A DNA stretch of 46,509 bases from Cyanobacteria bacterium UBA791 (GCA_002297005.1 DBIX01000084.1:34339-80847), one strand, 5' to 3'. Counted from the first letter of the stretch, positions 17,540 through 25,498 are shown. Notes: generated by a model from the sequence alone, not told the origin. Numbers and translations: made by a program.

Positions 17540-18685
17540 ATGAAAATTTTTGTGAAGGTATTTTTATTAATTTTGTTTATATTTGCACAACCTTGTTTTG
17601 CTGCAAATAATACTGTAAAAGTTTTGGTTTTGCCTGATACTTTATCACAAAAAGAACCAGATGCGTTTGTTTATCCTGAGGCATCTGAGCTTATTTCTAA
17701 TGATATTATAAATTACTTAAATACGGTAAAAGGCTTTAACGCTCCAACTGTTAGCTATGTTAAAAGAGTTCTTTTTGCAAGTGATAAAACAAGAAGATTA
17801 ACTCAACAAACAATGTTTAATTTTAAAAATACTTACAACATTGATTATATGGCTCTAAAACAAATAAATTACAATTTTAGAGCAAATTGGATTTTATTGA
17901 TTACGTCTAATATGGATGTTCAAAATTATTTTATGAGAAGAACAATTTGGGATTTCTTAAATATTCCTGGGGCAGCAGTAGTTGACCCAGCTATGAGATT
18001 ATCAACTCAAGTTTATTTGATTGACCCAAATAAACAAGTAATTCTTTGGCAAAAGAATTACCAAAAACTTTTATCTTCTCGTGAAAATCGTATGATTCCA
18101 ACAAACTTTGCTCCTCAAACAGAGCAAATGGAATGGATAAAAAGACATTCAAAAATGTACTTAGCTCCACAGGTTACACAAGAATTACAATTTATAGCTT
18201 ATAACGTGGATGAATACAGTAACTACTTTAATCATCCAGAAATTGTTAAAACAAATCCTCTTGTAGTTGATAGTGCTAAGTTGAACGCAAAACGTGGTGC
18301 TGTTATTGCCGGTCGTGGTACAAAACGCTATGGTGCAAAAGCTTATCGTGCTACAAAACGTGAAACTATAAAAGCTTACAACAATACTAAAAAAGGTATT
18401 GAAAAGCAAAATTCTAAACTTCATTCAAAGATAGCTAACTTTAAAGCAAAACAACAAGCCAAAAAAGTTCAAAAGGCTGAAAAGAAAGCTCTAAAAGCTA
18501 AACAAAAGGCAGAACAAGCTCAACAAAAAATGAATGAAACAAATCAAAACTTGGAAAATATTAAAAATCAGCAAAGAGAAGTTGATGTTATTTTAATAAA
18601 AGAAGAACCAAAGATTGACTATGATTTCACTCCTACAAAGCCAAGACTAAGAGATTCTGAAGAGCTTATGTTTAATGACTTGTAA
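17540..18685 (+). CDS. Exported protein with Lys-rich coiled coil, unknown function
   Basis: 381 residues. A signal peptide (MKIFVKVFLLILFIFAQPCFA) with cleavage after residue 21 is clear, and the Cys is not in a good lipobox. Residues ~25-230 look like a folded periplasmic domain beginning VKVLVLPDTLSQKEP, loosely like outer-membrane-associated domains that read KVAVLP. Residues ~250-345 are rich in Lys, Ala and Gln and form a long charged helix or coiled coil (KKVQKAEKKALKAKQKAEQ). The tail is acidic. Such a tail could bind peptidoglycan or envelope polymers, but this is a guess. It stands alone between a leaderless promoter and a strong terminator. Confidence 0.65.
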   Translation: MKIFVKVFLLILFIFAQPCFAANNTVKVLVLPDTLSQKEPDAFVYPEASELISNDIINYLNTVKGFNAPTVSYVKRVLFASDKTRRLTQQTMFNFKNTYNIDYMALKQINYNFRANWILLITSNMDVQNYFMRRTIWDFLNIPGAAVVDPAMRLSTQVYLIDPNKQVILWQKNYQKLLSSRENRMIPTNFAPQTEQMEWIKRHSKMYLAPQVTQELQFIAYNVDEYSNYFNHPEIVKTNPLVVDSAKLNAKRGAVIAGRGTKRYGAKAYRATKRETIKAYNNTKKGIEKQNSKLHSKIANFKAKQQAKKVQKAEKKALKAKQKAEQAQQKMNETNQNLENIKNQQREVDVILIKEEPKIDYDFTPTKPRLRDSEELMFNDL

Positions 18686-18713
18686 TAAGGTTTAAAAGAT
18701 TTAAAAAGTTTAA

Positions 18714-18747
18714 AAAAGGGGCGAAGCCAACGGCTTCGCCCCTTTTT
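18714..18747. terminator. Bidirectional terminator
   Basis: Perfect stem GGGGCGAAGCC (18718-18728) / GGCTTCGCCCC (18732-18742) with A-run before and T-run after. It serves both the plus-strand exported protein and the minus-strand rubredoxin-like gene. Confidence 0.93.
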
Positions 18748-18754
18748 GTTTGTT

Positions 18755-18877
18755 TTAGTCTTCTATTTTTTCGAAAGCTTCTTTACCAACGCCGCATTCT
18801 GGACAAATATAATCATCTGATTCTTTAGTTAAGTCGCCTTCGTAAACATAACCACAAATTGTACATTCATATTTCAT
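18755..18877 (-). CDS. Rubredoxin-like protein, 40 residues
   Basis: Short ORF beginning MKYECTICGYVYEG with CxxCG at residues 5-9 and CPECGVGKEAFEKI with C25 and C28. These are the two Cys knuckles of a rubredoxin Fe site, as in rubrerythrin tails. At 40 residues it lacks the longer loop of classical (52-54 residue) rubredoxins. The start is fixed by AAAAAGGAG 8 bases before the ATG. It may carry electrons to superoxide reductase or a peroxidase. It lies downstream of the DUF1858-NfeD-SPFH operon, 64 bases away, with a TATAAT box in the gap that suggests its own promoter. Confidence 0.88.
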   Translation of the reverse strand: MKYECTICGYVYEGDLTKESDDYICPECGVGKEAFEKIED

Positions 18878-18941
18878 AATCATTTCTCCTTTTTCATATT
18901 CAGTTTAATTTGATTATAAAATATTTTAATTGCTCAGTTGG

Positions 18942-19916
18942 TTATTTTTTAGCAGTAAGCATTTCCTTAATACCGTCGATTGAACTTAGTACACCAGTTG
19001 CCTCGTAAGGTAAGTAGATAACCTTGTTATCTTGACCTGATGTTATTTGTTTAAGTGTTTCAAGGTATTTCATAGCAATTAAGTATTTATCAGCTTGACC
19101 ATTTTCTGCTAATGCATCAACAATCATTCTAATAGCTTCTTTTTCACCGTCTGCTTGTAAAATTCTTGCTTGTTTTTCACCGTCAGCTTTTAAGATAGCG
19201 GCTTGTTTTTCACCCTCTGCTTTGTTGATAGCGGCTTCTTTTTCACCTTGTGCTTTCAAGATTGCAGATTGTTTTAAACCTTCTGATTCAAGAATTACGG
19301 CACGTTTTTCACGTTCTGCTTTCATTTGTTTTTCCATAGCAGCTTGAATGTCAGCTGGTGGGTTGATGTCTTGAAGTTCTACACGGTTAACTTTAACACC
19401 CCATTTATTTGTTGCTTCATCAAGGATTGCTCTTAATTCTTGGTTGATTTTATCTCTTGAAACTAATGTTTCGTCTAAATCTAATTGACCAACTAAGTTT
19501 CTTAAAGTTGTTTGTGTTAATTTTTCGATTGCATCAACAAGGTTTGTAATTTCGTAAACAGCTGATTTTGAATCAACGATTTGGAAATATAATAAAGCGT
19601 TAATGCTGATTGTTACGTTATCTTTTGTAATTACGTTTTGTCTTGGAAAATCATAAACAGATTCTCTCATATCAATTTTATTCATAATTCTTACGTAAGA
19701 ATAAGTTTGACCATCGATACCTTTTTGTGAAACTTTCATTGTAATTCCGTGAGGAGTATCGATGAAAGGAATGATAAAATTCAAACCTGGACGTAAAACA
19801 GAGTGGAATTTACCCCAACGTTCAATAATCATTTCTTCAGTTTGTTGAACAATAATCACACCTTTTAGTACATAAACTACTGCAAGTATGAATAATATAA
19901 ATAAGAAAAGTCCCAT
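18942..19916 (-). CDS. SPFH/band 7 membrane protein (stomatin/QmcA type)
   Basis: 324 residues: one N-terminal transmembrane helix (about 3-22), then the SPFH domain (VQQTEEMIIERWGKF, LRPGLNFIIPFIDT, MDLRE-like DMRESVYDFP) to about residue 190. A long helical flotillin-like arm follows, with repeated AEGEKQAAILKA units. It forms membrane-bound oligomers thought to organise microdomains and protect membrane proteins from FtsH-type proteolysis. It pairs with the NfeD protein encoded 10 bases upstream, the classical partner. Here it lacks a long C-terminal extension. Confidence 0.93.
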   Translation of the reverse strand: MGLFLFILFILAVVYVLKGVIIVQQTEEMIIERWGKFHSVLRPGLNFIIPFIDTPHGITMKVSQKGIDGQTYSYVRIMNKIDMRESVYDFPRQNVITKDNVTISINALLYFQIVDSKSAVYEITNLVDAIEKLTQTTLRNLVGQLDLDETLVSRDKINQELRAILDEATNKWGVKVNRVELQDINPPADIQAAMEKQMKAEREKRAVILESEGLKQSAILKAQGEKEAAINKAEGEKQAAILKADGEKQARILQADGEKEAIRMIVDALAENGQADKYLIAMKYLETLKQITSGQDNKVIYLPYEATGVLSSIDGIKEMLTAKK

Positions 19917-19926
19917 ATTTGCTCCT

Positions 19927-20352
19927 TTAAATTTTTTCTACATACATAATAAGACTGTCGTTTTTAACAATTTTTACTTCAGAATTTTCAGGGATTTCTT
20001 CTTCGCTTTCGTAAAGTCTTGCGTCCCATCTTTCTCCGTATAGTGTTATAACACCTGAATATTTAGTTACTTTTTCAAGAACTTTTGCAGTTTTGCCAAT
20101 ATATTTTTCTTCAACGCCTGAAGCTTCTTTATCTTTTTGGTTATTTCTTAAAAATGGTCTAAATAACAATAATGATGCTACTGAAACCACAACAAAAACT
20201 GGAATTAAAACGTTGTATGTGTCAAAAAATACCGCACATATTCCAGTTGCAAAAGAACCTATTGCCAAACTTAAAAAGAAAGTTGTAGGTGTTACGATTT
20301 CTAGGATTAGTAATAAAAACCCTAAAGCTAAAAATGTTTTCCAAAGTGCCAT
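19927..20352 (-). CDS. NfeD-like membrane protein
   Basis: 141 residues from the ATG at 20352. This start has AAGG 8 bases upstream and clears the previous gene by 10 bases, whereas the ATG at 20382 would overlap it. Two or three N-terminal transmembrane helices (ALWKTFLALGFLLLILEIV onwards) are followed by a cytoplasmic OB-fold domain with GKTAKVLEKV...GVITLYGERWDAR, typical of the NfeD family without the serine-protease domain. It works with the SPFH protein encoded next. Confidence 0.92.
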   Translation of the reverse strand: MALWKTFLALGFLLLILEIVTPTTFFLSLAIGSFATGICAVFFDTYNVLIPVFVVVSVASLLLFRPFLRNNQKDKEASGVEEKYIGKTAKVLEKVTKYSGVITLYGERWDARLYESEEEIPENSEVKIVKNDSLIMYVEKI

Positions 20353-20362
20353 TTGCGTGACC

Positions 20363-20572
20363 TTATTGAGCAGAAGCTTCAACGATGTCGTTCATAGCGT
20401 CAACCATTGCATCAATATCAATACCGTGAACTTTTGCACCAGCTTCTAAATTTTCAAATCTTGCAGCAGCACAGCCGATGCAACCCATTCCAAATCTTTG
20501 GAATACTTCTATTGTTTCAGGGTAAGTTTGTACGATTTCCATGATACCCATTTCTTTAGTAATTTTTGCCAT
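20363..20572 (-). CDS. DUF1858 / HCP-associated redox disulfide domain protein
   Basis: 69 residues with FGMGCIGCAAARFENLEAGA at about 26-45; the CxxC pair is the family's redox or metal site. The family is linked in anaerobes with hybrid-cluster proteins and Fe-S or sulfur metabolism. It is the first gene of an operon with NfeD and SPFH, an unusual pairing. A CTTTAAAGGAG-like ribosome site precedes the ATG. Confidence 0.9.
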   Translation of the reverse strand: MAKITKEMGIMEIVQTYPETIEVFQRFGMGCIGCAAARFENLEAGAKVHGIDIDAMVDAMNDIVEASAQ

Positions 20573-20612
20573 ATTTTTTCTCCTTTAAAATAAAATGTTG
20601 ACTTTTAAAAAA

Positions 20613-20642
20613 ATATTCTTAATAAGAATATGTAACATTACA
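20613..20642. promoter_or_regulatory. Two adjacent palindromes in a divergent promoter region
   Basis: ATATTCTT-AAT-AAGAATAT (20613-20631) is a perfect inverted repeat, followed immediately by TGTAA-CA-TTACA (20631-20642). They lie between the DUF1858 operon and the small gene at 20674, with TTGACT at 20598-20603 and TATTAT at 20646-20651 nearby. They look like operator sites, but I do not recognise the regulator. Confidence 0.5.
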
Positions 20643-20673
20643 GTTTATTATACACAAAAAATGGAGAAATGCT

Positions 20674-20838
20674 ATGGAACTATTGAAGAATTTTTTTGAC
20701 AACGAAAGAACATGCTGTGTTGGTTTATGCTCACTAAGAAGAAAAGTTTTTATTCAAGATCAAATGGAAAGATACATTAACCAACAAATGTCTATTTACA
20801 ACCGTAATATCTTTATTAACAGACAACAAGCTATGTAA
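20674..20838 (+). CDS. Small Cys-containing protein of unknown function, 54 residues
   Basis: Begins MELLKNFFDNERTCCVGLCS, with three Cys at residues 14, 15 and 19, then a basic RRKVF and a Gln/Asn/Tyr-rich helix (YINQQMSIYNRNIFINRQQAM). The start is supported by GGAG 7 bases before the ATG, and a strong terminator follows. It has no signal peptide and I recognise no family. It is divergent from the redox-linked DUF1858 operon and shares its operator-like palindromes, so a redox- or metal-related role is conceivable. Confidence 0.6.
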   Translation: MELLKNFFDNERTCCVGLCSLRRKVFIQDQMERYINQQMSIYNRNIFINRQQAM

Positions 20839-20895
20839 ATAGAATTATGAAAAAGAAGTAGTTACAAATTAAGAGAGAGAGGAGAGTTAAAACCA

Positions 20896-20938
20896 AAGTA
20901 AGCCGTATTTTGCCTCAAGTTTCGAGGCAAAATACGGG
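20896..20938 (+). terminator. Terminator of the 54-residue gene
   Basis: 14-bp stem CCGTATTTTGCCTC / GAGGCAAAATACGG with a 7-base loop, extended through one bulged G to AG/CT, then TTTTT. Confidence 0.88.
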
Positions 20939-20972
20939 CTTTTTAATGTCTAGTCAAAAAACTAGTCAAAAC

Positions 20973-21008
20973 AAAAAAGACTTGAACATTTCGTTCAAGT
21001 CTTTTTTG
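20973..21008. terminator. Bidirectional terminator
   Basis: AAAAAAGACTTGAAC (20973-20987) pairs with GTTCAAGTCTTTTTT around a 5-base loop. It lies at the 3' end of the minus-strand 88-residue gene. Confidence 0.9.
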
Positions 21009-21025
21009 TTAAATTTTTCTTCTAA

Positions 21026-21292
21026 TTAAGCAAATGTATCAAAACCTTCTGCTTTTTTAGTTTTTGCTCTGTGGTTTTTTTCAAAAGCATCTGCCATTTG
21101 GATTAACATTTTATTTTGAAGTTGTTGCATATCCATTTGTTTATCCATTCTATGCAAAGCTTCCATATTTGAATTTGGACCAATCGCACTAATCGCATTA
21201 ATTCTTGCTTGATTACCCATCATCATATTATACTGAGCGTCATGTCGCATTGCTGTTGCTTGCATTAGACCTATTGTATTAATTAATGACAT
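21026..21292 (-). CDS. Small Met/Gln-rich protein of unknown function
   Basis: 88 residues, starting MSLINTIGLMQATAMRHDAQ, helical, with many Met, Gln and Asn (MDKQMDMQQLQNKMLIQMAD) and a basic KTKKAE near the end. There is no signal peptide and no recognised domain. A good promoter (TTCACA, 17 bases, TAAAAT, 21342-21314 on the minus strand) and a GTAGG ribosome site show that it is a real gene. The helical Gln/Met composition could suit self-assembly or a secreted structural peptide, but that is conjecture. Confidence 0.6.
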   Translation of the reverse strand: MSLINTIGLMQATAMRHDAQYNMMMGNQARINAISAIGPNSNMEALHRMDKQMDMQQLQNKMLIQMADAFEKNHRAKTKKAEGFDTFA

Positions 21293-21313
21293 TCTTACCT
21301 ACTTTCCATTCGC

Positions 21314-21342
21314 ATTTTAACATATAATAATCACTTTGTGAA
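21314..21342 (-). promoter_or_regulatory. Promoter of the 88-residue gene
   Basis: TTCACA (21342-21337), 17-base spacer, TAAAAT (21319-21314) preceded by TGT, about 20 bases before the ATG. Confidence 0.65.
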
Positions 21343-21399
21343 GTGGGTGGAATATACTATTTTAATAAATCATTACAATTAAAAATATTCCCTATTTTA

Positions 21400-21408
21400 T
21401 GGTATTAT
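21400..21408 (+). promoter_or_regulatory. Extended -10 just upstream of metH
   Basis: TG-G-TATTAT at 21400-21408 leaves nine bases to the ATG at 21418, giving a leader of only a few bases and no room for a ribosome site. An in-frame ATG at 21343 lies upstream of the box and is not credible. Confidence 0.55.
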
Positions 21409-21417
21409 CAATACATT

Positions 21418-24081
21418 ATGAGCAAGTTTACAGACCTTTTAAAAGAAAAAATTCTTATACTTGATGGTGCTATGGGAACAATGTTCCAAAAGCAAAATCT
21501 TACTGAAGAAGATTTTCGAGGAAAGATTTTTAAAAATTCAAAAGTAAATTTAAAAGGTAATAACGATGTTTTAGCTCTTACAAAACCAGAAGCCTTAAAA
21601 ATTGTCCATAGAGCGTATTTAGAGGTTGGGGCTGATATTATTGAAACAAATACTTTTTCTTCAACAAAAATTTCTCAAAAGGATTATCATTTGGAAAATT
21701 ATATTGAAGAATTAAATACGGCATCAATAAAAGTTGCAAAAGAACTTGCAAGAGAATATTCCACTCCTGAAAAACCACGTTTTGTAGCAGGTTCTATTGG
21801 ACCAACAAATAAAACGGCATCAATTTCACCTGATGTAGAAAATCCAGCGTTTAGAGATGTTACTTTTGACGAATTGGTTGAAAATTATTCTGAACAAGCA
21901 GAAATTTTTATAAAAAATGATATTGATGTGTTTTTGGTTGAAACAATTTTTGATACTCTAAATGCAAAAGCAGCCTTGTTTGCGATAAAAAAATCTTTAG
22001 AAAAATATCAAAAAGATATTCCAATAATGGTTTCTGTTACTCTTACAGATAAATCAGGTAGAACTCTTTCAGGTCAAACGCTAGAAGCTTTTTATTATAG
22101 CATAAGACCTTTTAATCCAATATCTGTTGGCATAAATTGTGCTTTAGGTATTGAAGAAATGATTCCATATATCGAAAAATTATCGAAAATTGCAACTTGT
22201 AATGTTAGCTTGTATGCAAATGCAGGACTTCCAAATGCTTTTGGTGGGTACGATGAAACTCCAGAGGATATGGCAAAAGGTTATGCTTACCTTGCAAAAG
22301 AGGGTTGTGTAAATATTTGCGGTGGATGTTGTGGAACTTCTCCTGAACATATTAAAGCAATTGCAGAGGCTTTGAAAAAATATGAGCCAAGACAAATTCC
22401 TCAAATAGAAGAAAAATCCGTTTTTAGTGGCTTAGAACCGTTTTCTTTAAATGATAAACAAAGATTTGCAATCGTTGCAGAAAGAACAAACGTTACTGGG
22501 TCTAAAAAATTTGCTAGATTAATTCAAGAGAAAAATTACGAAGAAGCTTTAAACATTGCACGTGAACAAATTGAAAATGGTGCAAACATAATAGACATAA
22601 GTCTTGATATGGCATTGATTGATACAAAAGCTCAAATGGTAGAGTTTTTAAACCTTATAGCTTCAGAACCTGAAATCGCAAGAGTTCCAATTATGTTGGA
22701 TAGTTCAAAATTTGATGTTATTGAGGCTGGCTTAAAATGTATTCAAGGTAAGTCAATTGTGAACTCAATAAGTTTAAAAGAGGGTGAAGAAAAATTTATT
22801 GAACATGCAAAAGCCATAAAAGAATTGGGTTCAGCTATGGTGGTTATGGCATTTGACGAGCAAGGACAAGCCTCAACTACTGAACGACGTGTTGAAATTG
22901 TTGATAGAGCATACAAAATTCTTACTGAAAAGGTTGGAATTTCACCTTGTGATATAATTTTTGACCTTAATGTTTTTCCAATAGCGACTGGTATTAAAGA
23001 ACATAACATTAATGGTATTTCTTTCATTGAGGCTACAAAAATTATTAAACAAAAATATCCGAAAGTTATTATTTCCGGTGGTATAAGTAATATTTCCTTC
23101 TCGTTTAGAGGTTTAAATAGAATAAGAGAGGCTATTCATAGCGTATTTTTGTATCATGCAATAAATGCTGGGTTAGAAATGGCTATTGTTAATGCGTCTA
23201 TGCTTGAAATTTATGATGAAATTGAGCCAAAATTAAGAGAACTTGTAGAAGATGTCGTCTTAAATCGAAGTGAGGATGCTGGAGAAAGACTCTTGGAATA
23301 TGCTCAAACCATGGACAATACAACAAGTTCTTCTCATAAGGTAAATAACTTAGAATGGAGAAATGAGTCTGTTGAAAAACGTTTGCAATACGCTTTAATA
23401 AAAGGTAATTCTGAATATTTACAACAAGATTTAGATGAAGCACTAAAAGATTTTTCACCACTTCAAATTATTGAAAAACATCTTATGGATGGTATGAATG
23501 AAATCGGTGTACTTTTTGGTGCTGGTAAAATGTTTTTACCTCAAGTTGTAAAAAGTGCTCGTACAATGAAACAGGCTGTTGATTATTTAAAACAATACCT
23601 AGAAACAAGTAATAGCAAAACAAAAGCAGGTAAAATTGTTCTTGCAACTGTAAAAGGTGATGTTCATGATATTGGTAAAAATATCTTGGGCTTAATTTTG
23701 ACTTGTAATAATTTTGAAGTTATTGATTTAGGTGTAATGGTAAATTGTAGCGATATTCTAAAAGCTGCACAAGAAGAAAATGCTGATATTGTTGCACTTT
23801 CAGGACTTATTACTCCATCTCTTGAAGAAATGGTTATAGTGGCTGAACAAATGGAGAAGGCAGGATTTACTCTCCCTGCTATAATGATAGGTGGAGCTAC
23901 TACAAGCAAACTTCATACGGCACTTAAAATTGCACCTAAATACAACGGAATTGTTGCACATACAGACGATGCCTCTCAAGCCGTTGTCGTTGCTCAAAAA
24001 ATAATATCTAAAGATAAAGAATTTATAGATAATTTAAAAGCTGAGCAGAAAAAACTTTTTGATGAATATCAAAATAATTGA
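21418..24081 (+). CDS. metH: Cobalamin-dependent methionine synthase lacking the reactivation domain
   Basis: Transfers methyl from methyltetrahydrofolate via B12 to homocysteine. Domains in order: homocysteine-binding barrel (about 1-320) with zinc Cys C241, C304 and C305; pterin-binding barrel (about 340-610, AERTNVTGSKKF onwards); B12 cap helices; and B12-binding domain with D-x-H-x-x-G at H750 (DVHDIGKNI). At 887 residues it stops after the B12 domain and lacks the ~330-residue AdoMet-binding reactivation domain of E. coli MetH (1227 residues). The stop is followed by the next gene at normal spacing, so this is a real short form. Reactivation must come from a separate protein not seen here. 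The PerM-like gene follows 31 bases later. Confidence 0.95.
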   Translation: MSKFTDLLKEKILILDGAMGTMFQKQNLTEEDFRGKIFKNSKVNLKGNNDVLALTKPEALKIVHRAYLEVGADIIETNTFSSTKISQKDYHLENYIEELNTASIKVAKELAREYSTPEKPRFVAGSIGPTNKTASISPDVENPAFRDVTFDELVENYSEQAEIFIKNDIDVFLVETIFDTLNAKAALFAIKKSLEKYQKDIPIMVSVTLTDKSGRTLSGQTLEAFYYSIRPFNPISVGINCALGIEEMIPYIEKLSKIATCNVSLYANAGLPNAFGGYDETPEDMAKGYAYLAKEGCVNICGGCCGTSPEHIKAIAEALKKYEPRQIPQIEEKSVFSGLEPFSLNDKQRFAIVAERTNVTGSKKFARLIQEKNYEEALNIAREQIENGANIIDISLDMALIDTKAQMVEFLNLIASEPEIARVPIMLDSSKFDVIEAGLKCIQGKSIVNSISLKEGEEKFIEHAKAIKELGSAMVVMAFDEQGQASTTERRVEIVDRAYKILTEKVGISPCDIIFDLNVFPIATGIKEHNINGISFIEATKIIKQKYPKVIISGGISNISFSFRGLNRIREAIHSVFLYHAINAGLEMAIVNASMLEIYDEIEPKLRELVEDVVLNRSEDAGERLLEYAQTMDNTTSSSHKVNNLEWRNESVEKRLQYALIKGNSEYLQQDLDEALKDFSPLQIIEKHLMDGMNEIGVLFGAGKMFLPQVVKSARTMKQAVDYLKQYLETSNSKTKAGKIVLATVKGDVHDIGKNILGLILTCNNFEVIDLGVMVNCSDILKAAQEENADIVALSGLITPSLEEMVIVAEQMEKAGFTLPAIMIGGATTSKLHTALKIAPKYNGIVAHTDDASQAVVVAQKIISKDKEFIDNLKAEQKKLFDEYQNN

Positions 24082-24112
24082 TGATAAAATAAATAAAAAA
24101 GGATAAATTAAC

Positions 24113-25141
24113 ATGTTTGAAAATTTCTTTAAAAATTATATTTCTGCAAAAAATATAGTATTTGTAATACTTTCAATTTTATTTATAATTTTTGTGTTTA
24201 AAAATTCTGATATAGCGATAATGTTTTTTGCATCATACGTACTGGCATGTTCTCTTAATCCTTTTGTAAATATGCTTGTTGAAAAGAAAAAGCTAAGTAG
24301 AAGTTTAGCATCTGCAATAGTTTTAGGTTGTGGATTATTAGTAGTTTTCTTATTTTTAATTCCAACAATTATTCTTGCTGGTAGCGAAGTGAAAACTTTT
24401 GCAACTTCATTTCCTAGATATATAGGCAATTTTGATGAATTCTTACAAGGCTTACCATTCTTTGATTTGAGTCTTAAAGATGTTGATATAACTTCTGTTT
24501 TATCTTCACTTTCTGAATCCTCACAGGCTATTTTAAATAATGTTATGGATACAGGTAAAGAAATTGGCTCAGCCTTTATTTACGTTGTAATTTCAATAAT
24601 GGTTATATACTACTTTATGGCTGATAAGGACTCAATCAAAGCTACTTACTTAAAATCTTTTCCATCTCAAATGAGAAAAAAAGCAGAAAATATTATAAAT
24701 ATTATTTCTCAAAAGGTCGGTGGATACATATTTGCTCAATTGGTTACAATTGCTAGTGTTGGCTTGGTTATGGCAATAGGCTTATCTATCATGAGAATAG
24801 ATTATGCACTATTATTAGCTTTAATTACAACTGTGCTTGACTTAATTCCAGTTGTAGGTCCAACAATTGCTCTAATTATTTGTATAATTGCAACCTCTCA
24901 ATCAGGTGTTGTGGCTGTAACAACTGTTATCGTTGTATTTGCAATAGCACAACTTGTTGAAAATAATTTTGTAAGACCATTTGTATTTGGCAAATTCTTA
25001 AACTTACATCCATTATTAATTTATCTATTTTTATTTATCATGGCAAAATATGCTGGTATCGTGGGCGTAGTATTTGCACCAGCAGTTGCTGCAACAGTTT
25101 GTGTATTATACGAAGAACTTTATATGAAAAATATAAACTAA
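24113..25141 (+). CDS. AI-2E family transporter (PerM/YdiK type)
   Basis: 342 residues with about seven or eight transmembrane helices and the C-terminal family signature region VLDLIPVVGPTIALII, then VENNFVRPFVFGKFLNLHPL. The family includes TqsA-like exporters and Na+/H+ antiporters, so the substrate cannot be read from sequence. An AAAAAAGGA ribosome site is present. It is probably in an operon with metH and is convergent with the EF-hand gene, 3 bases away. Confidence 0.9.
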   Translation: MFENFFKNYISAKNIVFVILSILFIIFVFKNSDIAIMFFASYVLACSLNPFVNMLVEKKKLSRSLASAIVLGCGLLVVFLFLIPTIILAGSEVKTFATSFPRYIGNFDEFLQGLPFFDLSLKDVDITSVLSSLSESSQAILNNVMDTGKEIGSAFIYVVISIMVIYYFMADKDSIKATYLKSFPSQMRKKAENIINIISQKVGGYIFAQLVTIASVGLVMAIGLSIMRIDYALLLALITTVLDLIPVVGPTIALIICIIATSQSGVVAVTTVIVVFAIAQLVENNFVRPFVFGKFLNLHPLLIYLFLFIMAKYAGIVGVVFAPAVAATVCVLYEELYMKNIN

Positions 25142-25144
25142 AAA

Positions 25145-25498
25145 TTATTTATTCTTTTTAGCTTTTTTCTTTGCTTCATCAAAGTCGTTGATATGATTTG
25201 CAGCCTCTTCTACTGTCATATTCATAGCTTTATCGTAGTCTAAATTATAACTTTTTAATAGTTTTTTCATTTCATCTGTTGAAACTGTTCCGTCAGCATT
25301 TAAGTCAAACTTAGACATTGTTTTGTTAGTTAAATCTTTTGTCAAAAGAGGTTTTGCGAAAATAGATACAGAACCTTTTGCTAAACTATTAAATTCTTCT
25401 TGATTAATACCTTTTCCGTCTTTATCATATTTTTTTAAAAGCTCAGAAACTTTCATTTTTAAAGTTTTTCCATTGATAAAAGATGTATATCTAACCAT
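25145..25498 (-). CDS. EF-hand calcium-binding protein
   Basis: 117 residues with two EF-hand loops: DKDGKGINQEEF (about 25-36) and DLNADGTVSTDEM (about 68-80), each with acidic residues at loop positions 1, 3, 5 and 12. The C-terminus is Lys-rich (EAKKKAKKNK). There is no signal peptide. The similarity to the loops in the EF-hand peptidase at 35081 (DLNSDGKLD, DLNGDGKLD) suggests a calcium theme in this locus. An AAGGA ribosome site is about 10 bases before the ATG. Confidence 0.8.
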   Translation of the reverse strand: MVRYTSFINGKTLKMKVSELLKKYDKDGKGINQEEFNSLAKGSVSIFAKPLLTKDLTNKTMSKFDLNADGTVSTDEMKKLLKSYNLDYDKAMNMTVEEAANHINDFDEAKKKAKKNK

